Shown here one piece after another: positions 6,475 to 6,884 of a stretch of DNA of 6,884 bases. The translations under genes and the position numbers were made by a program. Source of the DNA: Acidimicrobiia bacterium (GTDB lineage Bacteria > Actinomycetota > Acidimicrobiia > Acidimicrobiales > SZUA-35); NCBI GenBank assembly GCA_029857855.1, contig JAOUGG010000125.1:1-6884 (forward strand), given 5' to 3'. The notes below the pieces were generated by a model, which had not been told where the DNA came from, searched no databases, and saw only the letters and a program-made list of their open reading frames with translations. How positions within the stretch are numbered: position 1 is the stretch's first letter; every line of letters begins with the position of its first letter.

Positions 6475-6497
6475 GAAACGTGGGTGAAACGTGAGTT
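6475..6497. repeat. Tandem GAAACGTG direct repeat
   Basis: GAAACGTG at 6475-6482 is repeated at 6486-6493 with an 11-bp period (GAAACGTGGGT, then GAAACGTGAGT). It starts immediately at the right end of the long inverted repeat. One helical turn of spacing places both copies on the same face of the DNA, as in operators for cooperative activators. It lies upstream of the putative FDH promoter. Confidence 0.6.
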
Positions 6498-6503
6498 GGT
6501 GGC

Positions 6504-6515
6504 TCCGACGTCGGA
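6504..6515. promoter_or_regulatory. 12-bp palindrome, possible operator
   Basis: TCCGACGTCGGA is a perfect palindrome located about 30 bp upstream of the putative -10 box of the FDH gene, the usual distance for an activator or repressor site. No regulator can be assigned. Confidence 0.4.
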
Positions 6516-6543
6516 CCGTTGGGCGAAACCGTTCCATTCGGAT

Positions 6544-6549
6544 TATGCT
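6544..6549 (+). promoter_or_regulatory. Possible -10 box of the FDH gene
   Basis: TATGCT fits TANNNT and sits in the one A/T-rich spot before the gene (GGATTATGCTC). A poor -35 candidate, TTGGGC at 6519-6524, is 19 bp away, so an activator bound at the palindrome or tandem repeat just upstream may be needed. Transcription from here gives a leader of about 80 nt. Confidence 0.35.
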
Positions 6550-6622
6550 CGCGGGGGTCCGTGCTGTTTTGAGGGGTGCCCGACGGCGACAGCGACGGCC
6601 CCAAGCCACGACCGCGACCAGC

Positions 6623-6626
6623 GAGG
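6623..6626 (+). promoter_or_regulatory. Ribosome binding site of the FDH gene
   Basis: GAGG (in GCGAGGT) lies 10 nt upstream of the ATG at 6637, slightly far but acceptable. It supports 6637 over GTG or TTG codons farther upstream in the same open frame. Confidence 0.45.
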
Positions 6627-6636
6627 TACCAACGAC

Positions 6637-6884
6637 ATGACGGCAACCAGCACCGCAAGCCCGGCGCTCCAGCGAGCCCGCCGCCTGGCTCGCCCCCGCG
6701 AGCGCCTGACCACGCCCTATGTCCGCGACGCCGGCGGTGAACTGCGCCCCGCGACCTGGGACGAAGCACTCGATCGAGCTGCCACGGGCCTGGCCGCGAT
6801 CACGGCCGAACACGGTGGCACCGCGGTCGGCATGTTCAGCTGTTCGAAGGCGACCAACGAGATGAACTACGCCGCCCAGAAGTT
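6637..6884 (+). CDS. Formate dehydrogenase alpha subunit / molybdopterin oxidoreductase, 5' part
   Basis: 82 codons are visible before the window ends. After a basic, Arg-rich tail (MTATSTASPALQRARRLARP) the sequence matches the start of the molybdopterin domain of FdhF-type enzymes: RERLTTPYVRDAGGELRPATWDEALDRAA (about 22-50), then AVGMFSCSKATNEMNYAAQKF (about 62-82), colinear with E. coli FDH-H, where the same blocks follow the [4Fe-4S] domain. These enzymes oxidise formate to CO2 or run the reverse at a Mo- or W-bis-MGD cofactor; the catalytic Cys/Sec would come shortly after the window edge. The usual N-terminal CxxCxxxC cluster segment of about 60 residues is absent from this start. The frame stays open back to 6442, but the upstream part contains only CCFEGC, shows A/T-ending codons and is not a recognisable cluster motif. 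Related oxidoreductases remain possible because only the first tenth of the chain is seen. Confidence 0.8.
   Translation, partial: MTATSTASPALQRARRLARPRERLTTPYVRDAGGELRPATWDEALDRAATGLAAITAEHGGTAVGMFSCSKATNEMNYAAQK

Noticed and set aside
6442..6636. Upstream extension of the FDH frame containing CCFEGC
   Set aside because: The spacing does not match CxxCxxxC, codons end often in A or T unlike the rest, and the stretch contains the repeats and putative promoter. A ribosome binding site supports 6637.

Overview
This is a high-GC window with GTG as well as ATG starts. Its gene set (T-rich lipoprotein amidase, Eis-type acetyltransferase, secreted Ca-type PI-PLC, actinobacterial-style FDH alpha) fits an actinomycete-like bacterium, possibly Acidimicrobiia. 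That placement is inference from gene style, not a database match.

Layout from left to right: (1) 1-718, minus strand: the first 239 residues of a lipoprotein-type N-acetylmuramoyl-L-alanine amidase, running off the left edge. (2) 719-973: a divergent intergenic region. (3) 974-2272, plus: an exported phosphatidylinositol-specific phospholipase C of the Ca-dependent PI-PLC-C1 type. (4) 2273-2379: a short convergent gap with a possible hairpin. (5) 2380-3204, minus: an IclR-family regulator. (6) 3205-3419: a 215-bp gap without a gene. (7) 3420-4613, minus: an Eis-like GNAT acetyltransferase. (8) 4654-6354, minus: prolyl-tRNA synthetase proS, 40 bp upstream of the acetyltransferase and probably co-transcribed with it. 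(9) 6355-6636: a divergent regulatory region with a 37-bp near-palindrome (two perfect 17-nt arms), a tandem GAAACGTG repeat and a 12-bp palindrome. (10) 6637-6884, plus: the start of a formate dehydrogenase alpha / molybdopterin oxidoreductase gene that runs off the right edge.

The genes do not form one pathway. The amidase and the phospholipase are both predicted to act outside the cytoplasm, on peptidoglycan and on (phospho)inositides. proS and the acetyltransferase form one minus-strand unit, with the IclR gene behind it. The FDH gene begins a separate unit that reads out of the window.

I see no obvious undescribed multi-gene system. The points most worth a second look are the perfect inverted repeat between proS and the FDH gene, the FDH alpha start that lacks the usual N-terminal [4Fe-4S] segment, the apparently leaderless proS start with GGTCAAA half-sites around it, and an altered GSLGP motif in the ProS editing domain.
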